A DNA stretch of 64,000 nt, taken from assembly GCA_033439265.1 (NCBI GenBank), contig JAVTVX010000027.1:883001-947000 (forward strand), written 5' to 3'. The notes beneath the pieces were generated by a model. It worked only from the letters and a program-made list of their open reading frames with translations. It was not told where the DNA came from and made no database searches. Below, piece after piece: positions 47,901-64,000 of the stretch (positions are counted from its first letter, which is position 1; the number at the start of each line of letters is the position of its first letter). The DNA comes from Dillenia suffruticosa. Its lineage: Eukaryota; Streptophyta; Magnoliopsida; Dilleniales; Dilleniaceae. A program made the position numbers and the translations under genes.

Positions 47901-50777
47901 TATAGACACAATTTAACAACTGTGGCTTTATCCAACTATGGCTTTATGCCTCTCTATATAATGATAAACAATGTGATGATTGAAGAATTAACCATTGGTA
48001 AACAAAAAGATAAAATTGATTAACATTATCAAAACAGAATTGACCATTGCACTCCACAATGTCAAGCATTTCCACAAAACATACTTCAAAAAGCCAGCTT
48101 CTCTAAAGGAGGAGAATAAAAGGATGTTGCAATTGGAAAGCACATACTATTCCACCTAATGACAACATTTCTAAATATAACCTTCATACTATGTGTACTA
48201 AGAAAAACAATTACCCCTTGTTATCAAGGTAATTTTCCAGGTTTTCCAATATGCATCCCGCCTCACATACCAGGATACCACTGACCTATATAGAAGAAAT
48301 AAATATGTGAGTCAATCACTTTAAAACAAGAACATGGTTTTTAAAGCAGATTTCCAATTCTAATGTTGGAGAAAATTAGATTAGGGCTTATTGTCTGTTC
48401 ATTTCTGCCTGGTTTACAAGAAAAATGTTTTAGCTGATTGCAATGTCCATTTCTTCTTGCCCATGTTGCATCATAGGGCCAGCCAAAGTTATACAAGAAT
48501 TATTACACCTAAATTACAAACATGAAGCATGCATACCACAAGTCTACCCACTAAATGCATCTCATTTTCATTAAAGCCTTCAACTACAACAACATTCAGA
48601 TGAAGACAGAGGATAATTTGTACCTTGTCGAGAGATATGATGCTGTTCATCAAGCCGACATTGATAATCACCTGCAAATTTCATTTTAAAAGCATCGAAG
48701 TTGAATAAACTGCAAAAAGAAGAAAGCAACATAAGAGATTACCAGATTTAGAACTATGTTTGTTTAACATAGAAGAATTGAAAAAAATTCTGTCTCCAAA
48801 ATATCAGTATGGATCTTATGGTGGAAATTCATCCCCTTGAAGTAAGCAAGACCCATATCGCATATAAGATTGTACAAAATACTTTTGATCTAGAGTCTAG
48901 ACTAAATCACACTCACTACTTTAGATATGTTGAAAGATCCAGTTATCCCTACCTAAGACCCACCATTGTAAGCTAAGTAAATACAATCAACATGTTTCTG
49001 GCTCCATGTTATGCTAACAATATATATCATAAGACGAAAACAAGGACCATGCCTGGGGTGAAGAAGCAATAGCATATCAGAGAAACAATAGAAAAATCAC
49101 TCCCAAAGTAAAGTGGGAGAAAAATAATTACCGACGTGGTACTCAAAAGCTTATATGGATTCATGAGGAGAGAGACCTATATTACCTCATCAAAAACAGG
49201 AACACTTCCACCTACAAGGCCAGTATTACCACCTTGTGGAACAACTGCTAGACATCTAGAATTGCAGTACTTAAGAATTTCAGAGACCTGAAACAGCAAG
49301 ATAATTTTTAATGAAAGAGAAAAAATCTTGGGTTTTTATAGTACCCTACATGTAAACAGTATCTTCATCAAACAATACAAAATTTCAAGTGAAACTAGGG
49401 TTGGAGGACTGTATCAGCAGAGAAGGAAACAAATTAATGAGTACAAGAGATCAAAAAAAAAAAACAAAAACAAAAACAAAAACAAAAACAAAACAAAACA
49501 AAGAAAAGCAAAAAAAAAAGGGTAGAGAAGAAAACAAATTAAGCCAGGCATTTGATGGAAAGAGAGATGCAAACCTCCTCAGTGTTCCTAGGTAGGAGCA
49601 GAAGCTTGCTTGACCCCTTGTATTTGTGCATCCAATCTACATTTGCTGCGGACAGCCTATCTTCATCTTGGATAACATTTTTTTCTCCTAATATATTTCT
49701 GAAGTAGTTGATATCAGAGGAATCAAGTGTTGAAAATGAATCATTCCTCTGAATTACTGAAGCCAAAGAACTAAAAGATCTGATGTATTTGGTACTGATT
49801 TTTCCGGGGCATGCTACTCTTGAGTCCTTAAGATTATCCCCTAAGGAACACTGGTATCTCCGGAGATTGTGCAATTGGGTTCCAGGATTTGGTTTTAAAC
49901 GTTGGCAAATTTTAGGAAAGCTACTAGTAAAACCTGCAAAATTGGAAGGTCATAAAATATGAACAGAAAAATCAATTTCGCATTATATTATACAAATTAT
50001 GAAACTCAACTCAAGTAAGCCTGGGGCTAGTCAGAATTCCACCATTAGGGCCCTGAAATTAGGACTTTGAATAGCTCACTTAAAAGGCACATTGCCACGA
50101 AACTAACAATCATCAATTCAGTAATTATGCTGGAAGGCACCTGAACTTTTCAAATAATATCACAGATTTCAATCAAGAAATGGAAAGTGACGATATAGAT
50201 GCAGAAGATCAATACCAAAACCAGAAAGTGGGGTTTGATTTTCCAGATTAGGGTTTAATCAAACAATCAAAAGGATTTTTGGGAAGAGAGTTTTCAGCCG
50301 ATTTCCCATTTTTGATCATTGAGCAAGAACTTTTAAAAATTAGGGGTTGATCGGCACTGAGAAAAGGTCATGGAGGTTTTGATCAAACAATCAAAAGGAT
50401 TTTCCCATGATTAAAAATTAGGGTTTGATCGGCACTGAAAAAGGGTCATGGAGTTTTTGATCAAACAACCAAAAGGATTTTCCTATTTTAATCAAGAATT
50501 GAAGAAACATTACAGGTTTTGATCAAACAACTGAAAAGAGGCACAGAAGTTCCCGAAATTAAGGTTCAATCGACTCTGAAAGAGAATTAAATAATTCAAA
50601 AAAAAAAAAAGAATTCACTACATCGCAGATTCTGATCGAAAATTGAAAAGAGAAGTGAAGAAGAGTACCTGAACCGAAAATTGAATCTTGGAAATTAGGG
50701 TTTGATCGGCACTGAAAGAGGATCATGGAGGAGGACTTGAGGAGACGCCGAGAAGTTCTCCATTTCTCCATGATCAT
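41989..50777 (-). CDS. D2HGDH: D-2-hydroxyglutarate dehydrogenase, mitochondrial
   Basis: Fifteen exons on the minus strand: 50777-50669, 49933-49575, 49287-49186, 48671-48624, 48285-48215, 47733-47615, 46971-46876, 46793-46684, 46380-46300, 45637-45537, 44884-44776, 43571-43466, 43187-43102, 43013-42888 and 42084-41989. The 1,719 bases give 572 residues, and all phases close. The enzyme oxidises D-2-hydroxyglutarate to 2-oxoglutarate in the mitochondrial matrix and passes electrons to the electron-transfer flavoprotein, a branch used in lysine and chlorophyll breakdown. Exon 1 and part of exon 2 give an Arg/Ser-rich presequence. FAD-binding motifs include [20 protein letters not shown] (exon 3) and [20 protein letters not shown] (exon 6). 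The C-terminal FAD-linked oxidase domain has [15 protein letters not shown] (exon 13) and [10 protein letters not shown] (exon 14). The protein ends [11 protein letters not shown]. It shares an upstream spacer with the divergent bHLH gene. Confidence 0.95.
49457..49500 (+). repeat. (AAAAAC)n-type low-complexity repeat in D2HGDH intron 2
   Basis: Consecutive AAAAAC units between exons 3 and 2. Simple repeat. Confidence 0.85.
50248..50740 (+). repeat. Irregular repeat cluster in D2HGDH intron 1 that includes part of exon 1
   Basis: The core 'tttgatcggcactga' appears at about 50346 (one mismatch), 50424 and 50701. The last occurrence lies inside coding exon 1 (50669-50777). The accompanying 'tcatggag' also follows each copy. 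A partner word 'gatcaaacaatcaaaaggat' (with variants) occurs at about 50256, 50380, 50459 and 50519. The two intronic core copies are 78 bases apart. The exon segment on the minus strand encodes [13 protein letters not shown] of the presequence, so intron 1 holds partial copies of exon 1 sequence. Confidence 0.75.
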
Positions 50778-52121
50778 CCTGAATTTTGTGGAGCGAAGAA
50801 AAATGAAGAGTGATGCCTTCTTTATCGGAACCGGCCTAAAAATAAAAAATAAAAAATTTTAAATAAAACAGGTCGCAAAACCCTAAACATTGCACGTCGA
50901 TATGTACAGTACAACAGGTCGCATAAAATACGAACACTACGCAACGTTGAATGAACCCTATCATATCAAGTTTTTAAAAGTTTCGATATATATATATAAA
51001 TATATATATAATGCGAAGATTTAACTTGAGATAGTTATAAATAATATCATATCGAGTCTTTAAAATTTGATACGATACCATTTTATATATAATATATATC
51101 GAGTCTTGAAAATCTGATAGGTCGTGATACATTTAAAATTAGTTTATTACAAGAATTTTTTTTTTTTCCGACCACGTCCGCGCATTCTCGCCTTCTTTAT
51201 ATAACCGCGCGAGCAAGAAAAACAGAAATGCTTGGCCAACGGTAAGCTTTTGACCGGAAAATAGAAATATTCGAGGAAAAAAAAAAAGAAATACCTAAAA
51301 ATATAACTTAAATTTTCATTTTCTAAATTTAATAATTCTTTTAATTTTTTCTTTTAAAAAATAAATTTAATAAATATTTATTTTCTTTTATCTTGTGTTA
51401 CCTTATTACCCCGACTTTGAAAAGATGATATTTTTGCAAGACCTATATTTTTTCAAACTGATTCTAACTACAGAGTATTAATATTTTTGTTTTTTAAAAA
51501 TAAATATATTAATTTTAAAAAAAATCAACTTAATCTATATTTTCTTACTCCAAACTTTTTTTTAAAAAAAAAATTTCATGTTACAAAAACCAAAATTAGT
51601 TTTCTCTGTCTACCATTAAACACATTAATTTTTATCACTAAAAAAATAATTTAAATTTTCTCTATTAATTTTTTCTAAATTATTTAAAATTTTTCTCTAA
51701 ATTTAATAAATTTTCAAATTTCTCTCTCTAAAGAATAATTTAATAAATATTTTCTTTATAAATATATTTATTTTAAAATTTTATTTGGGGAGATAGGATA
51801 TTTTGAAATTCCCAAAAGGCCACCTAGTCCATATTTCTATTCCGTTCCGCGCTGGGCCTCGAATTTACGAAAAAGCCCGATCAAATTTATCTTTTCCAAC
51901 TCATTTGCTCTCAGAACGGACAGAACAGAGGAATCCCAATCTCAATAAACCAGAAAATATTCTAACATACTTGTAGGTTACTCAAATTCGAAGGTGCTTT
52001 CCTCATCATCCCGGGTCGTGCTCTCCACGCGTCTTCCATTTCTCTCTCTCTCTCTCTCTCTGAAACCCTAAATTGTGGGAATTGGGAATTTTGAACGAAT
52101 TGGGTTTTCGGAGTGTGTGTG
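50778..52121. promoter_or_regulatory. Divergent upstream region of D2HGDH and the bHLH gene
   Basis: About 1.34 kb separates the two start codons, which point away from each other. Both promoters must lie here unless transcripts start far upstream. The middle (about 51290-51780) is extremely AT-rich and there is a (TA)-rich patch at about 50985-51010. No motif is strong enough to name. Confidence 0.5.
52041..52061 (+). promoter_or_regulatory. (CT)n tract in the presumed 5' leader of the bHLH gene
   Basis: A perfect CT repeat about 60 bases upstream of the start codon, followed by 'gaaaccctaa', a telo-box-like AAACCCTAA. Both are common near plant transcription starts. Confidence 0.4.
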
Positions 52122-55100
52122 ATGGACCAATGGAAATTAAGCGCCGAACAATTCCCTAGACCTGTTGCCGCGAATCAAGATTTGGTCGTCCCGATTCCTA
52201 ACACTTCTCCCCTTCAATCCTCCAATCGATCCCAAAACTCACATTCTGCTTCCAGGTACAATTTCTCTTATATGTTTGGGTTTAGCAGTTGTTGATGTTT
52301 GTTGCATAGCGGAAACTGAACTTTTTAATTAAAATTACGAAATACCCATTATGATTTTTGTGGGTCTATCTCAAGAATTTGGTGAAACAAGGTTTACAAA
52401 GGTGTCCTTTGTTAATAGTATTCATGGGATAAGCTCTTTTAATGGACTTTGAATTTGTGCTCGAGTGAAAGTTTTGTGGGAATGGCCTAGGGTTGGTTTT
52501 GCATATGTGCTCTGCTAGTGTATTGATTGTGTAGCAAAGTGGATAGACGTTTTTCAAATTAGGAAATACCATTACGAATGTCAAGAATTTAGGGAACAAG
52601 GTTTAAGAAGGCGTCTTATGTTAATAAGGTTAAGCCATTTTAATGGACATTGAATTTGTGCTCCAGTGGAGTCCCAGTACCAAGGAAAATGACGTTTTAT
52701 GGAAATGGCCTAGGGTTTTGGTATCACAAATCTTTATTCTCTACCTATAAGTCCAGTCAAACTATCACATTTATTTTGAGGTGAAACAATAAACCTTTTC
52801 TTTCTTTGTGTCCCTAATGTTGCGTGAAGGATTCCCAAATTGGACAGTCTTGATGCTATACTAATTTAACTAAAAAAAAATTATAATGTTAAGTTCTTCA
52901 AATTAACAAGTTTCTTGGCCCAGCGAAGTCTTTTCTTGAGTCCCGCCTTTCATCTCTCCCCTCCCTCGGAATCTGGGTTATAGGTAACAGTGACATTATA
53001 CGTTCCTTGATTGCCATTCTCTTTTCTCTTGGAAACTCCTCCTCGACAGAGATTCTGTTTCTTTCCTTGTCTTAAGTTCGTAAGCCAGCAATTATGTGAT
53101 CTCATAGGCATGCAAAATATTTTGTAGGAAAAATGCAGGAAGAAGATAACTAGTATGTTGTTTATAACGTCTGGCTCTTATTTTTAGCCATTGGGCCTTG
53201 GAAATGATAAAGAAGAAGGGCAAAATGCTTAGCAACTTGGTTTAGGATATGAAAGGTCAAATGCAAGTGACAGGCATAAACATGACATGGCAATTTTTCA
53301 GAATTGAGGCTTCAGAACGCACCTTAATTTATATGACTGATAAGCATTTTAGGTTTATGGATGTGGAAAGGCTGGGATAGAAAAGACAATAACAAACTAG
53401 GTTCCTAAAGAAGCCAAAGTGAGGGGTATTTGATAAGCTGTTGGGACACAAATTTTTACCTGTTTGCAGAGCCGCCTTTTGAAATTATAACTTTAAAAAG
53501 TAGAGAGAATCATTTTCTTTCTTTCCCTCTCTTATGAAGTCAAGTGGAGCTGTTGACTTTGTTTACTATTTGGTTTTTGCCTTTTCTAAATTTCTTATTA
53601 CTCTCAGGGGACTCCCATCTTTCAAGGCAGGTTTTAGATATAAAGAATAAACTTCTGTCTTTAGTTTACTCACTTCCTTCCCCATATGTAAACTTCTTAA
53701 GCATTTGGCTTTTGTTAGGTCTTGAGTGGCTCTTATAACATTCTTGTTACATGGACTATCTGACAGACAAAGACCTGAAGTGGAAGTCAATGATCCAATT
53801 GCTGCAAGAAAAGTCCAGAAGGCTGACCGTGAAAAGTTGAGAAGAGATCGGTTGAATGAACAATTTCTTGAGCTGGGAAATGCTCTAGGTAAAGCCCCCC
53901 AAAAAAAAGGAAAAAAGAAAAAAGGAGGAAGATTACTTTTTCTCTTTTCTCCACTGTATCTATTTTCTTTTTGCCCTATCTACATGTCCTGTCTGTCTTA
54001 TTTGTTGCTTCCTTTAAAATATGTTGGCTTTCTTTTCTTCCCTTTTTGTTGGGGGGAGGGGGGTTTACTTGGTTTAGTTCATTATAAACTTTGGTATCTA
54101 GAATGTTACGAGTGTGAATAAAGCAATATCTTAGGCCAAGTAGGACTTACAAAATAAACTAGCCGAGTGAATACTTCATTCTAAGGTTAAATCTGAATCA
54201 TAGATGTTTTATTTTTATTTGTATTTTTATTTATTTTTCTAGCCAAGTATGGAAGAGCATTGGTGTTTCCTTTCTTCCAATTAGAAGAGCAACTCCTTTT
54301 TGTCACATTCATAGAAATATGCACCCGTTTAAGCCTGCATGATTTTTTTCAAATGCTTCTTATGGTGGTTAGTCATAATAAGTTGTAGGATTGCATGTGG
54401 CTTTTCTAGCTTTCAAAAGATTCTTTCTTTGTTTTTTTTTTTTTCCTTTGTTTTTCTGTATTTAAGAAAAGACAGATATTTCATTTAAGAAGACATCTGA
54501 GAAAGAACTAAAAGCAATCAATTCAGAGAGCTTTCCGATTTCTAGGAAGCACCTTAAAAGATGACAAGTAAATGCTTCCATAAGCCCTGGGAGGTGCAAA
54601 AAAATAAAATAAAATAAAATAAAAAGTAAAAAGGAAATTCTATTCCGCAAAAGATTAAGTGGAAGGTATTGGTACTTGATGATCCAAAATTTTCTCTTTA
54701 ACCAGCTACTCCATAACCATTTCCATCTAATAGTTCCGAATAACTTTTTATCCTTATGGAGATCAAAACTTCTTTGAAATCAATAAAGTAAAGCTCCTTG
54801 AGTTTACATAGTATCACATGTGGCTCCTCCAATGATTTCAAAATTCTGTGCCATAATGACCTTGCAATCAAACAAAATAAGAAAAGATCAAGTAGTTGTC
54901 CCCTTGTTTGGACAAGAAATGATGTGAAAACTAACAACATAGCCTCGTTAAGTTGCTTCACTGTGAAGCAAGTTGCTAGTTTCAACTCTAGAAAGCAAAA
55001 GCTAGCCTGAAGTCTGTATTCTGTCATCCTTTTTGTTCTTTTTCTTTTTTTGGTCGTAATGATAATTACCAAGAAGTTTGCAGTTTGATTGCACTTGGGT

Positions 55101-57344
55101 GATTATGATTCAACTGTTATTTTGTGAGACTGCTTGTACTTGCCTATAAACAGCATTTTGATTATGATGCATGTCAGTATCTTGATCAAAATAATTTATG
55201 CTACAATTTTTTCTTTTCTTTGGATTTTTGTAGAGGATGTCTCATCCTTCCTTGTGATATATGTATATTCCTCTAAATTTGTAATATAACTTCTTTTTCT
55301 ATGATATATATGGACATGGGGAAAATAACCACAAATCCTTAATATTTGAATCCAATTTCACAAACGTTCTTAAAGTATGTAAAGGTAACAAATCTTTCTG
55401 TATGTCATGATTTAGTAACAAATTCATTGTAAGTCTCCTCCTGTGACTTCGCCATTATTTGCATGTGGCAAGAGACATCTAATGGATAAAGGTTCAGAAC
55501 ATCATGGGCATGTATGAGCCTAAAACAGTTAAGTGCACAGTTGGTGGTAAAGACCACCCACCCCCTTTTTCATATTTATCTCCTTTTTTTAATACGATGT
55601 TTTAAGTTGGTAGGGGGAGGGTTAGTCAGTTGCTTTGGAACCCATGACCATGTGGCATCATGCATTGGGCAGTAAAAAACACCATTTTTATTCATTTATT
55701 TTATTTTATTTTTACCATAGTAGAAGATGATAGATGGTTATTTGAGCAACCGCTCATCATTATTTCTCCCTTTTTGAGGGCTTACCTTCGGGCAAGTGAT
55801 ATGGGTTGACCCCCTCTCTTTCTTTTTAATCTTCTCTTATTTATTTATTTTTTCCTCTCTCTCTTTTCTAATCATGATCGATTTGAAAATTCTCATAAAG
55901 TTAAAGTACATGTTATATCTATAACATATTTTATTATCAAGTATGAAGTGCAATTAACATTGTTTTGATACTCAAATCTAAAATTGTAATTGTTCTGTAA
56001 GTAAACAGCTGCTAGAGACAAGTTTAAATACTAGAAAAAGACTCTAAGGATGGATTTGTTACTAAATCATTACATGCAGGATTATTTTATTACCTTTACA
56101 AACATTAAGGGCTTGTAGTGTAACTTTCCGATATAATCTTTTTTACTGCTGCCTGCTTCCCATACAAGTATGCTTGTTTTCCCATACACAACCATGTGTT
56201 TCATGATTCATTTTTAAGATTCTTGGGATTGTATATTCAACCTTGTTTTCTAAATATGAGGTTTCCTTTTAGTTTTTCTCCTCATAGATTCATATTGTTG
56301 CTCATTGCTTGCCTAGAAAACAAAAGATTAGCATTATCTTGTTATATTGTGCTTATCTCGGTCATTAACGGGATTGGCTTTTAGAAATTTGATTATGGAT
56401 AATTGTTACGACCAAATTACAGATCCTGAAAGGCCTAAGAATGACAAGGGAACCATCCTGACTGATACAATCCAAATGATTAAAGAATTGACTGCAGAAG
56501 TTAATAGATTGAAAGCTGAGTATGCAGCACTCTCTGAGGAATCAAGAGAAGTAAGGCTTTCTTCTTCCTTTTTGGGTTAATCTAATATCAAAGACTACTA
56601 GCAAGTGACTAAGCAAGTATATATGTTTCTGAACAGCTTACACAAGAGAAAAATGAACTTCGTGAAGAGAAGGCATCACTCAAGTCGGAAATTGAGAATC
56701 TTAATGTTCAGTATCAGCAAAGAATAAGGGTTATGTATCCATGGGCAGCAATGGATCCTTCAGTTGTCATGGGGCCCCCTCATTATTCCTATCCAGTTCC
56801 TGTAGCTGTTCCTCCTGCCCCAATTCCAGTGCACCCATCTCTGCAGCCCTTCCCATTCTTCAGAAATCAGAACCCCAATGCGATTCCTAATCCTTGCTCA
56901 ACATTTATGCCATATCCAGCTACCGCTACTCACATGGTAGAACAGCCAAGTACCCATCTCGCATCCACTTCTCATGTGTCAAACAAACAAGATTCAAGAA
57001 GCAAGTCATTGGATCATCAAAGTGCTTGCAATGCTGAAAGAAGTGACGATAATGACGTGGGAACGGAGCTGGAACTGAAGACCCCTGGATCTGCATCTAA
57101 TGAGGTAAGTCTAGGATGATTTAAGGAAGATACACTTGCTGTAATGTTGAACTATGTCAAGAGCAGAAAAAAATGCTAGGCTGTTTTCTTGCAGAGATCA
57201 TCAGGAGAGAAGAAGGGAAAGCTATCACAGAGCGAGGAAATTAGTGCTGAGAATGGAAGTTGTTCAAGCAGGTACTCTTCTTCTGATGGTCTCCAGGATA
57301 GCTCCTCCGTCAGCATAGGCAACACCCGAAGGTCTGATAGATGA
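52122..57344 (+). CDS. bHLH11: bHLH transcription factor, subgroup IVb (bHLH11/bHLH121 type)
   Basis: Five exons: 52122-52255, 53767-53888, 56423-56550, 56637-57104 and 57195-57344. They give 1,002 bases, 333 residues, and all phases close. The start is the ATG at 52122 (MDQWKLSAEQFP); an upstream GTG-led extension is not credible. The basic region (KVQKADREKLRRDRLNEQF, about 60-78) keeps the Glu and Arg pair that contact E-box DNA but has Lys where many bHLHs have His. The HLH continues into a long heptad-rich leucine-zipper-like helix (LTAEVNRLKAEYAALSEESR onward, to about 160), then a Pro/Tyr-rich tail and a Ser-rich C terminus. Subgroup IVb factors regulate iron homeostasis; bHLH121 activates and bHLH11 represses iron-uptake genes. 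The position next to the CDPK matches the Arabidopsis bHLH11 locus. The activator or repressor role cannot be decided from sequence, and I saw no clear EAR motif (LxLxL), only LELKT near residue 279. Confidence 0.9.
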
Positions 57345-57847
57345 GAAACTATGATGATTGATGTAGTCATCCTAGTGCTAACTCCCAGTTTGTTTGCCCA
57401 TCGCAGTCGCTCTTCTGGCTTAAGCAGCTGTAATTGGTTTAGTTCTACTTCTAAGTATCCCCGATTATGTATCCTAGTCTCGATATTTTTAAGGATGGGC
57501 ATGAGCTGACATTTATTCTCATATTTTTCTGTAAAAATTTTATGTCCAGGGCAGGAAATTTCCTAACCTGGGCTAGTGATGTGAGCAGTGGATAACTGCA
57601 TGGATCTTCTTAAAATTTTCCTACAAGTTCTAACTTGTTATTCATTTGTGTTACTGGTTTTTCTTTTCCAGAAATGAAATGATTAGAATTTCATCCTCAT
57701 ATAGAATTTGTTGGCTTTTTTGGATAAATGAGCAACTCTGTTTGCAAGCCTCCAACGAAATTAAAGGAAATATCACAAATCCTATGAGTAAAATACATTA
57801 CCAATAGAAAACAACAAATTAACAAAGAGATGATTGGTTTAGTGAAA

Positions 57848-58045
57848 AAAGAAATTTTTTAATATTATATTAGTCAGTATCTGGAATCATATTTTGACTA
57901 ATTTAGTTTGACATTTACACTGATCTATTTAGGAGACTATTCTCCCAATGTAGTATGTTCCATACCCAAATTACGAGTCAAACTCGAGATCTTGATTAAG
58001 AAAAATAGCGTCATATCCTATTAAACCAACTAACCGTTGGTTAGT
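57848..58045 (-). repeat. SINE-like repeat, copy 8 (best full-length copy)
   Basis: The minus strand reads, in order, 'ccaacggttagttggtttaa' (head, A-box-like region), 'aggatatgacgct', 'cttaatcaagatctcgagtt', 'tgactcg', 'attgggagaatagtctccta', 'ctaaattagtcaaaatatga', 'ttccagatactgac', 'taatataat' and an A-rich tail at about 57850-57858. The head-to-tail order and oligo(A) end fit a tRNA-derived SINE of about 190 bases. Confidence 0.7.
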
Positions 58046-58205
58046 GGAAAAAAATATTAAATCATTTAATTAAGATTCAAATTCGAATATTGAGAATAAA
58101 AAGAACTACATTAGGAGAACTTCCCGCTAAAGAGACTTGGATAACAACTCGAGTTAAATTAGTCAGAAATTCCAAATATCAGTTAGTTAAGTAAAATATA
58201 TACAT
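58046..58205 (+). repeat. SINE-like repeat, copy 9
   Basis: Plus orientation: 'aattaagattcaaattcgaa', 'actacattaggagaacttcc', 'gagttaaattagtcagaaat' and 'ccaaatatcag'. It starts next to the head of copy 8 in opposite orientation. Confidence 0.55.
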
Positions 58206-58239
58206 AACAACAAACTATTAGTACCCTTAATAGGATTCG

Positions 58240-58461
58240 GTTGTCAAATAGTCATAGACCTGTGCACGGACCAAAAGGTCAGTCGGTGCAGTAAGAAGAA
58301 TTTTGCGTCCCTTAACCAAGCGCTCGAGCTCGAGTCTCATTGGAAAAGAAAAGGACTATTTTGAAAGAGCTCCCTCTCTATAGGAGGCTTGATAGTCAGG
58401 TCGACCCGAATTAGTCGGAGTGAAATTCCGGACATCGGGGGTCCGGGACAAAAAAAAATAG
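58240..58461 (+). repeat. SINE-like repeat, copy 10
   Basis: Plus orientation and the most GC-rich, so possibly the youngest: 'cccttaaccaagcgctcgag', 'ctcgagtctcattgg' (B-box-like), 'gggctccctc'-like 'gagctccctctctataggag', 'cgacccgaattagtcggagt', 'gaaattccggacatcggggg', then an A run at 58450-58458. Confidence 0.65.
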
Positions 58462-59059
58462 ACCTATGCACGGAATAAGAGCCTAGCTCACATTACGCTA
58501 GGCCCAATTACATTGACAAGCTTGGGCCCAATCTTTGGGTCACACTGTGCCCAAAGTGATATGGTTGGCACTCACCCTTGGCCCCAGCCCAAGGAATGCT
58601 CACCATAACCTTTCATGTGCGCATATACCAAACAAAGTGGGCAAAATCATGTCAAATGAATCCCATCTATGAATAATCTGATAGACGCAGCAAGTGCCTC
58701 AAATAAGGGATTTATATATTTTATTTATGGTCACACGTTACACTAATGAAGGGACCAAATAAAGAAAAAAGCAAGTGCCCCAGAGAAGAATGTACACTAG
58801 CTAATCATTTCACCTGAGCCACTTCTTGCATAAAGCCACACTGAACTCCAAGACCAAACATGTCTCGGACTAATGTCTTCACAAGGCCGTGCATTCGCAT
58901 ATAGATACTTGTGTTTTTGGGGGGGGGGGTCTCATCAATGAGTAGGGAGCAAACAAGCTCGCCAATCAAAATAATCATTCGTGGAATATCCTGAGAAAGG
59001 AATTCTTCCTCCCTCGCCTTCTCGCCGCATTTATCATTCCCCGAGAAAACAGCTGCGAC
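58462..59059. other. Convergent 3' spacer between the bHLH and CDPK genes
   Basis: It contains a G run near 58919-58929 and a GGCCCAA-rich patch (about 58500-58595). The right part, from about 58730 to 59059, is probably CDPK 3' UTR. No gene seen. Confidence 0.45.
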
Positions 59060-63911
<4,852 letters not shown>

Positions 63912-64000
63912 CTATCAAGACAAGAAAAGTCAAAATCAAAACATTTAGATGCCGGAAATTAAGAAAACTAACTCAGAATAAGAGGAATGACTAGAGCATC
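63912..64000 (-). other. CDPK intron reaching the window edge
   Basis: The acceptor AG is at 63912-63913 (CT on the plus strand). The next upstream exon, expected to encode the IVMEL region, is not present before the edge. Confidence 0.7.

Overview
This is a plant nuclear region, most likely from a woody eudicot. The genes have many introns with GT-AG borders, the spacers are very AT-rich with long A/T runs and (CT)n, (GA)n and (TA)n microsatellites, and every confident gene belongs to a land-plant family (leaf ferredoxin-NADP+ reductase, ARO armadillo proteins, ATL RING-H2 proteins, CDPKs, cold-shock-domain glycine-rich proteins). The species cannot be named from the sequence.

Layout: 1-6.5 kb is repeat-rich spacer with a broken thaumatin-like fragment (2.8-3.2 kb) and a small degenerate LTR retrotransposon (3.3-4.7 kb). 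A cold-shock-domain/zinc-knuckle protein (6.5-7.3 kb, minus) is followed by a possible solo LTR (8.15-8.6 kb), a nine-exon leaf-type ferredoxin-NADP+ reductase (8.9-11.0 kb, minus) and an intronless ARO armadillo gene (14.9-16.9 kb, minus). A 14-kb gene-poor stretch (17-31.2 kb) holds an RTE-type LINE relic and SINE-like copies. Then come a plastid-type small DnaJ (31.2-31.8 kb, minus), an ATL-like RING-H2 protein (37.9-38.4 kb, minus), a 15-exon D-2-hydroxyglutarate dehydrogenase (42.0-50.8 kb, minus), a five-exon subgroup IVb bHLH factor (52.1-57.3 kb, plus) and the 3' ten exons of a subgroup IV calcium-dependent protein kinase (59.1 kb to the right edge, minus). All intron-containing genes were built by hand from splice sites and family conservation, and all exon phases close.

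The genes do not form one pathway. They look like an old conserved neighbourhood: in Arabidopsis the same families sit close together but split over duplicated blocks (LFNR1-ARO2-CPK28 on chromosome 5; CSP1-ARO3-DnaJ11-bHLH11-CPK18, with D2HGDH nearby, on chromosome 4; CSP3-DnaJ-CPK16 on chromosome 2). The window carries them in a single row. This comparison rests on remembered locus positions, not on a search.

I found no convincing new molecular system. The observations most worth following are a dispersed tRNA-like SINE family with about ten copies, including a head-to-head pair; intron-1 repeats in D2HGDH that resemble its own first coding exon; the small LTR element with a recognisable PBS; a truncated poly(A) insertion with perfect 15-bp flanking repeats; and an ATG-less 102-codon open frame upstream of the reductase.
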